Assembly (NCBI RefSeq): GCF_001467535.1
Contig: NZ_LNZC01000004.1
Location: forward strand, 62,001-126,000
Length of the DNA stretch: 64,000 nt
Direction of reading: 5' to 3'
DNA from: Legionella worsleiensis
Lineage (GTDB): Bacteria > Pseudomonadota > Gammaproteobacteria > Legionellales > Legionellaceae
Shown here: positions 25,287 to 34,224 of the stretch, one piece after another
Numbering within the stretch: the first letter of the stretch is position 1
Layout: the number at the start of each line of letters is the position of its first letter
Position numbers and translations under genes: made by a program
Notes under the pieces: generated by a model
The model's input: the letters and a program-made list of their open reading frames with translations, nothing else
The model's database searches: none
Told to the model about the DNA's origin: nothing

Positions 25287-26755
25287 TGATTTTTGAATTA
25301 TCGAAAAATGGACGACAATCTATGGCTCAAGCGCCCAAAATTGCTCAAAGCGCTTATGCGATACCCGCAGAATTTCAACGGAAAACGCCGCCAAGAATGC
25401 CCGCTTGTTCCGAATTACAGGTAGTGCGCCACTTCACTCGCTTGTCTCACAAAAATTTTTCCATAGATACCCATTTTTATCCTCTGGGCTCCTGTACCAT
25501 GAAATACAATCCCAAAGGTGTACAAAAGGCGGCTTCTAACCCTGGCTTTGCTCATCGGCATCCTTTAGCTTTGGAGACAGACAGCCAAGGTTTTCTTGAA
25601 GCACTGTACCGCTTACAAAACAATATTGCGGAAATAACCGGAATGGCCGGAGTGTCGCTCACGCCTATGGCAGGATCGCAAGGTGAATTTGCTGGGGTAG
25701 CGATGATAAAAGCATATCATCAATCACGTGGAGATACTGCACGTGATGAAATGTTGATTCCTGATGCAGCACATGGAACAAACCCTGCTTCAGCGGTGAT
25801 GTGCGGTTTTAAGGTAATAGAGATAAGAACCGGCGCAGACGGCGATATCGATTTGGAAGAACTGAAAAGTAAAGTTGGCCCCAGAACAGCCGGAATCATG
25901 CTGACCAATCCCTCAACTTTGGGTTTATTCATGCGTCAAATAAAAGAAATCGCTGCTTTGGTCCATCAAGCAGGAGGATTGCTGTATTATGATGGTGCGA
26001 ATCTTAATGCCATACTTGGCAAAGTCAGACCTGGCGATATGGGTTTTGACGTCATGCATCTCAACTTGCACAAGACCTTTGCTACGCCTCATGGCGGGGG
26101 TGGTCCGGGTGCCGGCCCTGTTGCTGTAAGTAAAAGACTGGTGCCGTTTATGCCTCTACCCATAGTTAAAAAGACAGGCTCGGAATACCAATGGGCAACG
26201 AAACAGGATTATCCACAATCTATAGGTCGTTTGTCTTGCTTCATGGGCAATGCCAGTATTTTGTTGCGTGCCTACTTTTATATGGTTGTATTGGGTAAAG
26301 AGGGTTTATTAAGGGTTGCCGAATATGCCACGTTAAATGCCAATTATTTACTAAAAAAACTCAGCGCCGCAGGCTTTACTCCCGCTTATCCCGACAGAAG
26401 GGCATCCCATGAATTTATTCTTACCTTAAGCCCTGAAAAGAAAAACTTTGGTATTTCCGCAATGGATTTTGCCAAAAGATTATTGGATTATCGTGTTCAT
26501 GCGCCTACAACCTATTTCCCTTTACTTGTTCCGGAATGCCTTTTGATTGAGCCTACAGAAACAGAAAGTAAGGAAGAATTGGATGGATTTATTCAGGCCA
26601 TGCAAACCATCAGGGAAGAAGCGGCTAATAATCCCGATTTAGTGCATGAGGCGCCACATACCTTACCCGTAAAACGCCTTGATGACGTCAAAGCGGCCCG
26701 AGAACTTGATTTAAATTATTTCGCCAAAGATAAAACCAATACAGATAACTCCTAA
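25283..26755 (+). CDS. gcvPB: Glycine dehydrogenase (decarboxylating) subunit 2
   Basis: This 490-residue subunit carries the PLP lysine K264 in [19 protein letters not shown] and the [11 protein letters not shown] segment (161-171). With subunit 1 it forms the active P protein. It starts at the second ATG-like junction (ATGA overlap with the YciI-like stop, 4 nt). A strong inverted repeat follows the stop at 26770-26806. Confidence 0.96.
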   Translation: MMIFELSKNGRQSMAQAPKIAQSAYAIPAEFQRKTPPRMPACSELQVVRHFTRLSHKNFSIDTHFYPLGSCTMKYNPKGVQKAASNPGFAHRHPLALETDSQGFLEALYRLQNNIAEITGMAGVSLTPMAGSQGEFAGVAMIKAYHQSRGDTARDEMLIPDAAHGTNPASAVMCGFKVIEIRTGADGDIDLEELKSKVGPRTAGIMLTNPSTLGLFMRQIKEIAALVHQAGGLLYYDGANLNAILGKVRPGDMGFDVMHLNLHKTFATPHGGGGPGAGPVAVSKRLVPFMPLPIVKKTGSEYQWATKQDYPQSIGRLSCFMGNASILLRAYFYMVVLGKEGLLRVAEYATLNANYLLKKLSAAGFTPAYPDRRASHEFILTLSPEKKNFGISAMDFAKRLLDYRVHAPTTYFPLLVPECLLIEPTETESKEELDGFIQAMQTIREEAANNPDLVHEAPHTLPVKRLDDVKAARELDLNYFAKDKTNTDNS

Positions 26756-26769
26756 CTCTGATACTGACA

Positions 26770-26806
26770 AAGAGATCATGCCTGTACCTAAACGGCATGA
26801 TCTCTT
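26770..26806 (+). terminator. Stem-loop after gcvPB
   Basis: AAGAGATCATGCC and GGCATGATCTCTT are perfect 13-nt arms with an 11-nt loop, 15 nt after the gcvPB stop. It is the likely end of the gcv operon. The bases after the stem are not a U-run. Confidence 0.6.
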
Positions 26807-26906
26807 GCAACTCCCGTTCTGCTTACGGAAATAAGTGCTGTACGCTTCCCAAAAATAGGGCTTTAGCATAAAATGCGCCCCTTTCCGAACAAGAAGATTA
26901 AAACAA

Positions 26907-28436
26907 ATGCACATGAATTCCTTAGTCAATTCATTGGCAACACTTAAGGAATATGTGTTTCCTGAAATAAAGAAGATGAAACCCCAAAATTTGTTCGTCT
27001 TTTTTATTTTGGGATTTTCGATAATTTATAGTCTTATTCCTTCTCTGGCTTACCAGTCAATACTGCCAGACTCAGCACAAAACTTAAGTTGGGGGCATAC
27101 CTGGGCATGGAGCTACAATAGACACCCGCCTCTTGGCACTTGGTTCATTACATTCATGAGCATGATATGCGCCAATAACGAGGTGGCAACGTTTAGTGCC
27201 AGCATCTTGTGCTTATCAATAAGCCTGGTTTTTATTTTTTTGCTGTCTAAACGCTATTTAGGCTCGAAAGATGCCTTTGTAGCCTGTGTTATTTCCTCTT
27301 TTTCTTTATATTATCAAACTAATTTTGTCCTCCAATTTAATCAAAACAGCATCATGCTCCCGTTTTGGGTCCTGTTATGTTATTTTTTTGACCGTTGCAT
27401 CCATAGCAACAGTATGCGAGACTGGTTTTGCCTGGCAATGGCCACTGCAGCAGCAGTTCTGGCAAAATACGAATCACTGCTGATAATTTTTATCACCCTC
27501 ATTTATTTACTGGGGCATTTAAACCGTAAATACTTGTACCGATTAATACTGGCAACCTTACTGACACTATTACTGCTTACTCCTCATTTAATTTCTGTCG
27601 CCCAACACGGTTATTTAACTCTGGAGTTTATTCGCAGTAAAGTCAGCGGCAATATGGGTTACTATGTCTTTAATCGCCATGTGTATTACCCGATTAAAGC
27701 ATTGATCGAACAATTAGCTCACCTGTTACCAGCCATAGCCTTGTTACTTTTGCTAATTAAAACCAAAAAAGTTCATCTTGCCCCTTACAAGCAAACATGC
27801 AATAAGTGGAACTACCTCACTTATCTGGGTGTAGCCCCTCTAGGTTTGGTAATTTTGCTGTCTTTTGTTTTTGGCTTCAAAATTCAACCTGAATGGGGAT
27901 TTCCGCTTTTTTCATTCAGCATTCCGGCGCTCTTTTCTTTTTTTAATCTAAAGAGCAGACCCACTCTTTTAAAACCGTTGCTTTTGACCGCTTTGCTCAT
28001 CCATGGCAGCAGTTTAGGCATTTATATGGCGACAAACTATTTTTCTCTCAAATTAACCCGCACCAATAATCCCAGTTATCTGTTGGCTCAACTCGCTCAA
28101 GACTATTGGAGGCAATGGACCAAAGAACCCTTGTTGTATGTGGCTGGAGACGAAAACTACGATTATTACCTTGCAGCTTATCTGCCCAATAAACCCATGC
28201 TTTTAGAAGGCTATTCGTTTAGACTCAGTCCTTGGTTAGACAAGAACGATATTAAAAAACAGGGTATGTTAATCGTAATGCAAGGATGTGATCCCATGCG
28301 CAACAAGCAACTTGCAGTGCGTTATGCAGCTCAGGACTCTAAGTGTATTGCGATTCCCTTGAGCAATAAATACCAACCACAATCTATTAAGTTAACCTTG
28401 ATGAGAGTACCTCCAGAACTGACTGGACGAGAATGA
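26907..28436 (+). CDS. GT39/ArnT-type membrane glycosyltransferase
   Basis: This 509-residue protein has about ten membrane helices and a periplasmic C-terminal domain. After the first helix it reads LPDSAQNLSWGHTWAWSYNRHPPLGTWF, with an Asp in the first loop and the HPPL motif typical of the PMT_2 / ArnT superfamily, which moves sugars from polyprenyl phosphate donors. The acceptor, perhaps lipid A, glycan or protein, is unknown. The ribosome site is weak and a second ATG follows two codons later. Confidence 0.82.
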   Translation: MHMNSLVNSLATLKEYVFPEIKKMKPQNLFVFFILGFSIIYSLIPSLAYQSILPDSAQNLSWGHTWAWSYNRHPPLGTWFITFMSMICANNEVATFSASILCLSISLVFIFLLSKRYLGSKDAFVACVISSFSLYYQTNFVLQFNQNSIMLPFWVLLCYFFDRCIHSNSMRDWFCLAMATAAAVLAKYESLLIIFITLIYLLGHLNRKYLYRLILATLLTLLLLTPHLISVAQHGYLTLEFIRSKVSGNMGYYVFNRHVYYPIKALIEQLAHLLPAIALLLLLIKTKKVHLAPYKQTCNKWNYLTYLGVAPLGLVILLSFVFGFKIQPEWGFPLFSFSIPALFSFFNLKSRPTLLKPLLLTALLIHGSSLGIYMATNYFSLKLTRTNNPSYLLAQLAQDYWRQWTKEPLLYVAGDENYDYYLAAYLPNKPMLLEGYSFRLSPWLDKNDIKKQGMLIVMQGCDPMRNKQLAVRYAAQDSKCIAIPLSNKYQPQSIKLTLMRVPPELTGRE

Positions 28437-28656
28437 TTTATCATTCGCATAAAACCTCATCTCTAGCCTCTCTTTTTTACTGGAAGCCAAAGCAGGACTT
28501 ATTTAAATCTGAATGGGATAGACGGTTTCATGTTCTATAAAATCGTATGAAAGGACGGATATGCGTTTTCACTTTTCTAGGCGACCATTCCTTGTTCATA
28601 CTGACACACCAAGGATAACTTGATGAATATTAATCGATTTTTTTAATTAAAAGTCT

Positions 28657-28684
28657 TTGCTATTGAAAAAAAATAAGTTATAAC
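28657..28684 (+). promoter_or_regulatory. Candidate promoter of the small HTH gene
   Basis: TTGCTA (28657-28662) and TATAAC (28679-28684) are spaced by 16 nt. The predicted transcript would carry a leader of about 90 nt that includes the TCAGCACG/CGTGCTGA stem. Confidence 0.4.
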
Positions 28685-28726
28685 ACTCTTACCTGGTTCA
28701 AGGATTGACAAGGTATTGATGTTGGA

Positions 28727-28752
28727 TCAGCACGTTCTAAAGACCGTGCTGA
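28727..28752 (+). repeat. Inverted repeat in the leader of the HTH gene
   Basis: TCAGCACG and CGTGCTGA are perfect 8-nt arms with a 10-nt loop, 29 nt before the HTH gene start. It could be an operator for autoregulation or a leader hairpin. Confidence 0.4.
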
Positions 28753-28780
28753 ATTAACTATTTTTTCATGGAGCGAGAAA

Positions 28781-29050
28781 ATGAACAGTAAAGTGTTTGC
28801 ACAGCGCTTTAACAGAGAATTGTCTGCCCTCGGATTTCCAGAGGAACACTCTGAAAAGACCAAAGCGGTTTCAAAAGTTTTTGGGGTTACCCGCCATTTA
28901 GCCAATTCAATGATATTTGGTCACGTACTTCCCAACAAAGATCAACTGGATAAAATTGCAGAAATTATGGAAGTATGTCCACTGTGGTTAGGAGGGGCAA
29001 CCGACAGAAAAAAAGCATACCCAGGACGTGAGACAGCGGATAGCGTGTAA
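28781..29050 (+). CDS. Small XRE/repressor-like helix-turn-helix protein
   Basis: This 89-residue protein resembles the DNA-binding half of lambda-repressor-type regulators: KAVSKVFGVTRHLANSMIFGHVLPNKDQLDKIAEIMEVCPLWLGG fits helices 2-5 of the XRE fold, ending with the common WLLxG-like WLGG. No dimerisation or protease domain follows. It has a GGAG ribosome site and its own upstream promoter candidate. The target is unknown; a self-regulated site at 28727-28752 is possible. Confidence 0.7.
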   Translation: MNSKVFAQRFNRELSALGFPEEHSEKTKAVSKVFGVTRHLANSMIFGHVLPNKDQLDKIAEIMEVCPLWLGGATDRKKAYPGRETADSV

Positions 29051-29148
29051 TAATTTTTGAAATTATTATATACTGAAGCATATCATATGGCGTTTGTTTT
29101 CATTCATATCAAAGCGAACGCCTCATCAACAGGCGGATTATCCTAACC

Positions 29149-29955
29149 ATGGAATGCTTAAGTTTTTGTGTTGCCAAATCAATAGACCTGACACGAGTAG
29201 ACAACCATTTTAAAAATCTACCTCAAAAATACAACTCGGTTAAAACCCGCGATGTGCTCAAGCTCAATCCCCGTGACCGTGCAGATCACACTATTTTTAT
29301 CTTTAAAAACGGTACGGTAGTTTCCTGGGGCATCAAAAGATATGAGATTAACGACTATCTGAACACCATTAAACTCTTAATCGATAAACCAGTAGCGCTA
29401 TTGGTTCATGATGAATTTCATTATCTGCTTAGCAACAAAACAGCCATAGAACCGCATGATTTTTTTGATGTCGATTGTCTGACCATGGAAGATGATAGCG
29501 ATGAACTGAAACTTAGTTTGTCTTATGGCTTTTCTCAATCGGTAAAATTACAATATTTTGAAACCATCATCGAAGCCCTGATAGACAAATACAATCCCAT
29601 GATTCAAAGCCTGTCTCATAAAGGCGAAATGCCCATAAGCCGAAAACAAATCCAACAAGTTATCGGAGAAATTTTAGGCGCCAAGAGCGAATTAAATTTA
29701 ATCAGTAATTTTCTCTATCATCCCAAATATTTTTGGCAACATCCGACTCTTGAAGAACATTTTTCCATGCTGGAGCGTTACTTACATATTCAAAGACGAG
29801 TTAATGCAATAAACCACCGGCTCGACACACTCAATGAGATATTCGATATGTTCAACAATTATCTGGAAAACCGTCATGGTCATAATCTGGAAATAATTAT
29901 CATCATATTAATCGCTATAGAAATCATTCTGTTAATCTCAAATTTCCATTTTTAA
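29149..29955 (+). CDS. DUF155 (RMND1/YagE-like) membrane-anchored protein
   Basis: This 268-residue protein matches the DUF155 family, which includes eukaryotic mitochondrial RMND1: DHTIFIFKNGTVVSWG, then LSYGFSQSVKLQYFE, a helical part with LISNFLYHPKYFW, RRVNAINHRLD and a single C-terminal membrane helix (about 247-264). The biochemical role of the family is unknown. From memory, a genus-wide Dot/Icm substrate (RavC, lpg0107) maps near here in L. pneumophila; I cannot tell whether this gene is its counterpart. Confidence 0.8.
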   Translation: MECLSFCVAKSIDLTRVDNHFKNLPQKYNSVKTRDVLKLNPRDRADHTIFIFKNGTVVSWGIKRYEINDYLNTIKLLIDKPVALLVHDEFHYLLSNKTAIEPHDFFDVDCLTMEDDSDELKLSLSYGFSQSVKLQYFETIIEALIDKYNPMIQSLSHKGEMPISRKQIQQVIGEILGAKSELNLISNFLYHPKYFWQHPTLEEHFSMLERYLHIQRRVNAINHRLDTLNEIFDMFNNYLENRHGHNLEIIIIILIAIEIILLISNFHF

Positions 29956-30063
29956 CCGTTTCCTCATAATGAACCAGGATATCAATAAGCTGGATACTTT
30001 TTAGCCACAGCTCCCACAACAGCTTAGTTGCACATCGCCCCTGTATTTGTGTAGGATGATCTT

Positions 30064-31365
30064 TTGCTACCAATCTATCCTCCAATGAATACATTAAAAT
30101 TCACTATGCTGAAGGGAACCACGCTCAAAACCGAAATCCTGGCAGGAATGACCACTTTTCTCACCATGGTTTACATTGCCTTTGTTAATCCGTCTATTTT
30201 GCATGATGCAGGAATGGATCAGGGTGCTGTGTTTACAGCTACCTGTCTTGTGACGGCCTTTGCCTGCGCCCTAACCGGACTTATGGCCAATACCCCTATA
30301 GGCGTTGCCCCGGGCATGGCATTGAACATTTATTTTTCTTACAGCGTTGTGCAGGGTATGGGGATAGATTGGCAACATGCCTTGGCCATGGTATTCATTT
30401 CTGGGCTGTTGTTTTTGCTGGTGACGTTAACGGGTCTGCGCCGATTGTTAATTGAAGCCATTCCTTATAATTTACAAATTGCAATTTTAATTGGTATCAG
30501 TTTATTAATCGCCTTGATTTCTCTGCAAGCCAATCAAATCGTCATAGACGATCCGCACAGCTTAATGCGGCTTGGTAATCTAAACCATCCTGAGGTTGGC
30601 TTATTTTTCCTGGGATTTGTAATGATCCTGATTTTAGATTATTACCGCATTCCCGGCGCAATCATCATAGGCATACTGAGTATTGCTGTATTGAGTTTGA
30701 TGACAGGGCTAACCTCCTGGCAGGGCTTGATTGCTCTTCCCCCATCTTTAGAGCCTACTTTTTTAAAACTCGATTTTTCTGGATTGACCAGCGTAACCGC
30801 ATTAAAAGCTATCTTTACTTTTTTTCTGATTGCTATCTTTGATGCAACCGGTACTCTGATAGGTCTGCTAAATCCCACTGTATTCAAACAAGAACAGAAT
30901 TATCCTAAGCGCCTCAGTTACAGTTTAACTGCAGATGCGGCAGCGTCTACCTTGGCAGGACTTCTGGGTTCAGCCAGTACCTCACCTTATATAGAATCAG
31001 CAACCGGGATTGAAGCAGGAGGAAGAACAGGTATTACCGCTTTAGTTATAGCGGTGGGATTTATCTTGATGCTGTTCTTTTTTCCTTTGGCTAAAATGAT
31101 TCCCAGTTTTGCAGTCGGGCCTGCTTTACTCTATGTGGCATGCTGCATGATGAAGCATTTAACCGATATGAAACTACCCGACATCAGTGAAACGGCGCCA
31201 TGTATGCTCACGATTATGATGATTCCTTTTACCGGATCCATAGCAAATGGTATTGGTGGCGGAATTATTCTTTACAGCGTGCTTAAATTAGTAACCCGAC
31301 AGCAGCAAAGTCCCTTGGTTATTGCTCTAAGTCTGATTTTTGTCGTGTTTTTTGTCATCAGCTAA
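30064..31365 (+). CDS. NCS2/AzgA-type purine permease
   Basis: This 433-residue inner-membrane transporter has about 12 helices and the AzgA-like features TEILAGMTTFLTMVYIAFVNP and ANTPIGVAPGMALN, plus FDATGTLIGL in the eighth-helix region. AzgA-type proteins import adenine, guanine or hypoxanthine with protons. The TTG at 30064 has AGGA at a good distance; the ATG at 30085 is the alternative start. It is followed 15 nt later by a CDP-alcohol transferase gene. Confidence 0.9.
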   Translation: MLPIYPPMNTLKFTMLKGTTLKTEILAGMTTFLTMVYIAFVNPSILHDAGMDQGAVFTATCLVTAFACALTGLMANTPIGVAPGMALNIYFSYSVVQGMGIDWQHALAMVFISGLLFLLVTLTGLRRLLIEAIPYNLQIAILIGISLLIALISLQANQIVIDDPHSLMRLGNLNHPEVGLFFLGFVMILILDYYRIPGAIIIGILSIAVLSLMTGLTSWQGLIALPPSLEPTFLKLDFSGLTSVTALKAIFTFFLIAIFDATGTLIGLLNPTVFKQEQNYPKRLSYSLTADAAASTLAGLLGSASTSPYIESATGIEAGGRTGITALVIAVGFILMLFFFPLAKMIPSFAVGPALLYVACCMMKHLTDMKLPDISETAPCMLTIMMIPFTGSIANGIGGGIILYSVLKLVTRQQQSPLVIALSLIFVVFFVIS

Positions 31366-31380
31366 GCAAGGAAATCAAGC

Positions 31381-31977
31381 ATGTTAGAACAAACATTAAG
31401 ACATCATTACCAACGGATATTGGTTGATCCCCTGCTAAGTCGGCTGAGTAATCGAATCACGCCCTTGGCACTCACCGGGCTATCAGGTCTTTTGGGTTTA
31501 TTGTGTGTGCCCTGTCTGTTGTTACAAAAACCATTTCTGGCAATTAGCAGCCTTTTGCTATCAGGATACCTTGATACTCTCGACGGCTCCCTGGCTCGCT
31601 TTCAGGGCAAATCAAGTGACTTTGGCTCGGCGATGGATATCATTGTTGATAGAATCGTTGAATTTGCTGTAATTTTGGCTTTTTATTTATCCAATCCAAT
31701 CCATAATGGTCTGCCAGCTCTTTTAATGTCTGGGAGTATTCTATTGTGCATTACCAGCTTTTTGGTTGTAGGCATTTTTACGAACAACACCACCCATAAA
31801 AGTTTTCATTACAGCCCGGGGTTGATGGAACGTGCGGAAGCATTTATTTTTTTTATTGTTATGATTCTTTGCCCTGAATACTTCAACCCCCTCGCAGGGC
31901 TATTTTGTATTTTGGTATGTTTCACCGCCTTCCTGCGAATGCTGGAATTTAAAAAAAATTGCGCACGTATTAGTTAA
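31381..31977 (+). CDS. CDP-alcohol phosphatidyltransferase
   Basis: This 198-residue membrane enzyme carries the complete family motif D68-G-x2-A-R73-x8-G82-x3-D86-x3-D90, which binds metal and the CDP group. About five or six membrane helices are visible. Members make phospholipids such as phosphatidylglycerol phosphate, phosphatidylserine or phosphatidylinositol phosphate; the alcohol cannot be deduced here. It lies 15 nt after the purine permease. Confidence 0.87.
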   Translation: MLEQTLRHHYQRILVDPLLSRLSNRITPLALTGLSGLLGLLCVPCLLLQKPFLAISSLLLSGYLDTLDGSLARFQGKSSDFGSAMDIIVDRIVEFAVILAFYLSNPIHNGLPALLMSGSILLCITSFLVVGIFTNNTTHKSFHYSPGLMERAEAFIFFIVMILCPEYFNPLAGLFCILVCFTAFLRMLEFKKNCARIS

Positions 31978-32038
31978 TTTAGACTACACTTAATGCATCG
32001 ATTCGATAAGTTTGAATCAATACAAGTGAGTGTTCACA

Positions 32039-32629
32039 ATGAAACATCCTTTTGTTTATTTGGGTCTGTTTTGCATCCTGCAATTTAATCTGGCAACGGG
32101 ATTTGCGAAAACCGAACAGGCTATTTTTGCCGGGGGTTGCTTCTGGTGTATGGAAGCGGATTTCGACCATCTTCCCGGGGTTATCTCAACAACATCGGGA
32201 TATGACGGGGATGTAGGTGAAAAACCCTCCTATGAACTGGTATCGGCTGGAAAAACGCACTACGCAGAATCAGTCCTTGTGACCTTTGATTCAGCTAAAC
32301 TAAACTACAAACAATTAGTTGAGTATTTTTTCAGACACATAGATCCAACAACGCAAAATGCTCAATTCTGTGATCAGGGACCTCAGTACCGAAGCGCTAT
32401 TTTCTATTTAAACAACGAACAAAAACAGACAGCACAAGCAATCAAAAAAGCATTAATGAATTCATTTCCAATCATTTATACTGAAGTAATCCCATCAACC
32501 CATTTTTATCCAGCAGAAGAATATCATCAAAATTATTACCAAAAAAATCCTATACGTTATAAATACTACCGATACCGTTGTGGCCGGGATGCTCGAATTG
32601 ATGAGGTATGGTCTCATGAACAACGCTAA
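32039..32629 (+). CDS. msrA: Exported peptide-methionine (S)-S-oxide reductase
   Basis: The 196-residue protein has a signal-like N-terminus (about 22 residues, ending GFA) and the MsrA active site [14 protein letters not shown] with catalytic C34. Further family segments are [18 protein letters not shown] and [11 protein letters not shown]. It repairs methionine-S-sulfoxide, here probably in the periplasm. I use the ATG at 32039; a GTG three codons earlier is possible. The 3' end overlaps the start of msrB by 14 nt. Confidence 0.92.
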   Translation: MKHPFVYLGLFCILQFNLATGFAKTEQAIFAGGCFWCMEADFDHLPGVISTTSGYDGDVGEKPSYELVSAGKTHYAESVLVTFDSAKLNYKQLVEYFFRHIDPTTQNAQFCDQGPQYRSAIFYLNNEQKQTAQAIKKALMNSFPIIYTEVIPSTHFYPAEEYHQNYYQKNPIRYKYYRYRCGRDARIDEVWSHEQR

Positions 32630-33125
32630 ATACATCACGCTGATATTTTTTTGTTGCATCAGTTTTTTCACTCAGGCATATCCTGCGTTTGATAAGGAAC
32701 AACAACTCAAAAAACTCACCCCTTTGCAATATGAGGTCACCCAACAAGGAGCAACCGAGCCTCCTTTCAACAACGCCTATTGGGATAATAAGGCAGAGGG
32801 AATTTACGTTGACATCGTATCTGGAGAGCCTTTATTCAGTTCACTTGACCAATTTTCTTCAGGAACAGGATGGCCTAGTTTTACCAAACCTATAGACATG
32901 CAGTATATCAGCCTGCATACAGACCGTCATTTTTTGCTGTTCCAACGCACCGAGGTGAAATCAAAGAGTGGCAACTCTCATTTAGGCGATCTTTTTCATG
33001 ATGGCCCACCACCTGGCGGACTTCGTTATTGCATCAATTCAGCTTCCCTGGAATTCATTCCCAAAGACCAAATGGCACAGAGAGGTTATGGCGAATATCT
33101 TAAACTTTTTTCCAAACACGAGTAG
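32616..33125 (+). CDS. msrB: Exported peptide-methionine (R)-S-oxide reductase
   Basis: The 169-residue protein starts with a signal peptide ([21 protein letters not shown]) and then the MsrB domain: [33 protein letters not shown] and [13 protein letters not shown] with catalytic C139. The two CXXC pairs that bind zinc in many MsrB proteins are absent, so it belongs to the zinc-free type. The start at 32616 has GAGG upstream and lies inside the msrA end. Together the two exported enzymes would reduce both sulfoxide epimers. Confidence 0.92.
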   Translation: MNNAKYITLIFFCCISFFTQAYPAFDKEQQLKKLTPLQYEVTQQGATEPPFNNAYWDNKAEGIYVDIVSGEPLFSSLDQFSSGTGWPSFTKPIDMQYISLHTDRHFLLFQRTEVKSKSGNSHLGDLFHDGPPPGGLRYCINSASLEFIPKDQMAQRGYGEYLKLFSKHE

Positions 33126-33186
33126 GCAATTCATGAAAAAACAGGCTAATCTTAACAATAATGATTTTAACTAGAATAATACCACT

Positions 33187-34053
33187 ATGATTACCAGTGT
33201 AAATCAACTAAATCCCCAACAGCTCAAAGAACTGGAGGCGTTGGTGGCCTTCTGTAAACAATCTGATGGCAGCATACCCAATACCTATCCCCACATTTTA
33301 AGCCAAGCACGTAGTTTGCCAGCCAGTGTGCTTTATTATAACGAAAAAGAACAACTAACCGGTTTTTTAAGCGTCTATTTCTTTTATGAAGATGCGGTTG
33401 AAATAGCGGTTTTGGTAAAGCCTTCAGAACGAAAGCAAGGTATAGCAAAAAAACTCATCGAAGCTATTATGCCTATAATCAAGGGTCACGAATTTAATCG
33501 CTTAATTTTTTCAAGTCCATCTCATCTCAATGACCAATGGATGCTCGCTAAAGGATTTACTTATTTGCACAGTGAATATTGCATGGAACGAGAGGAACTA
33601 AGCCCTTTACTTGAAAACAATAACACTTTAAATTTTCGTAAAGCCAATATGGATGATATTCCCGTTTTATCCGCCATAGACAAAGCATGTTTCCCTAAAC
33701 ATTATGTTGAGTCAATTGAACGGTTCCAACACATCATAGAAGGCAGGGAATATGAAATTATTATCGCCCTGCAAAACAACAAACCCATAGGAAAAGCGCA
33801 TATTCGTTGGCAAGACGATGGCGCCACTCTTTCTGATATTGCCATATTACCAGCCTATCAAGGTAAAGGCTTGGGAACATCATTAATTACCTATTGCATC
33901 AATCAGGCCTTAATCGAGGGAAAACCCCACCTTAATCTGGATGTAGAAACTCATAATCTCAAAGCGCTTAATCTGTATTCCAGACTTGGATTTCTAATCC
34001 AGAATGCATGTGATTATTGGGAAATTAACCTAAAAAAATTACAACAACTGTAA
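33187..34053 (+). CDS. vipF: Tandem-GNAT acetyltransferase, VipF-like effector
   Basis: This 288-residue protein has two GNAT domains, about residues 1-140 and 148-288. Each has an acetyl-CoA loop: KPSERKQGIAKKLI in the first and LPAYQGKGLGTSLI in the second. Size, the double domain and location next to the FabF-like gene match what I recall of L. pneumophila VipF (lpg0103), a Dot/Icm effector conserved across the genus that disturbs vesicle traffic in yeast. The name rests on this reading and is not verified. A bacterial housekeeping acetyltransferase is the alternative. Confidence 0.75.
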   Translation: MITSVNQLNPQQLKELEALVAFCKQSDGSIPNTYPHILSQARSLPASVLYYNEKEQLTGFLSVYFFYEDAVEIAVLVKPSERKQGIAKKLIEAIMPIIKGHEFNRLIFSSPSHLNDQWMLAKGFTYLHSEYCMEREELSPLLENNNTLNFRKANMDDIPVLSAIDKACFPKHYVESIERFQHIIEGREYEIIIALQNNKPIGKAHIRWQDDGATLSDIAILPAYQGKGLGTSLITYCINQALIEGKPHLNLDVETHNLKALNLYSRLGFLIQNACDYWEINLKKLQQL

Positions 34054-34224
34054 TGCAACCTTCTTTATGCCTTGGAAAAACACCGTGCTTGTTTTAATGA
34101 AAAGATGGGGTGTTCTTCCTATGTGTCATCACAATTAGAACTTGACATGATTTAAACCTCACCTTTAGTATTGCTGATGTTGGCCTTAGGGAAGGCTTTG
34201 TTTATTGGACTAAAAGGATCGTTA

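Larger units (their letters stand above)
28437..28780. other. Intergenic region before the HTH gene
   Basis: This 344-nt AT-rich gap contains no protein gene. Visible items are a small palindrome at the end of the preceding gene (GAATGAT/ATCATTC, 28431-28446), a candidate promoter (28657-28684) and a TCAGCACG/CGTGCTGA stem (28727-28752) in the leader of the HTH gene. Confidence 0.6.
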
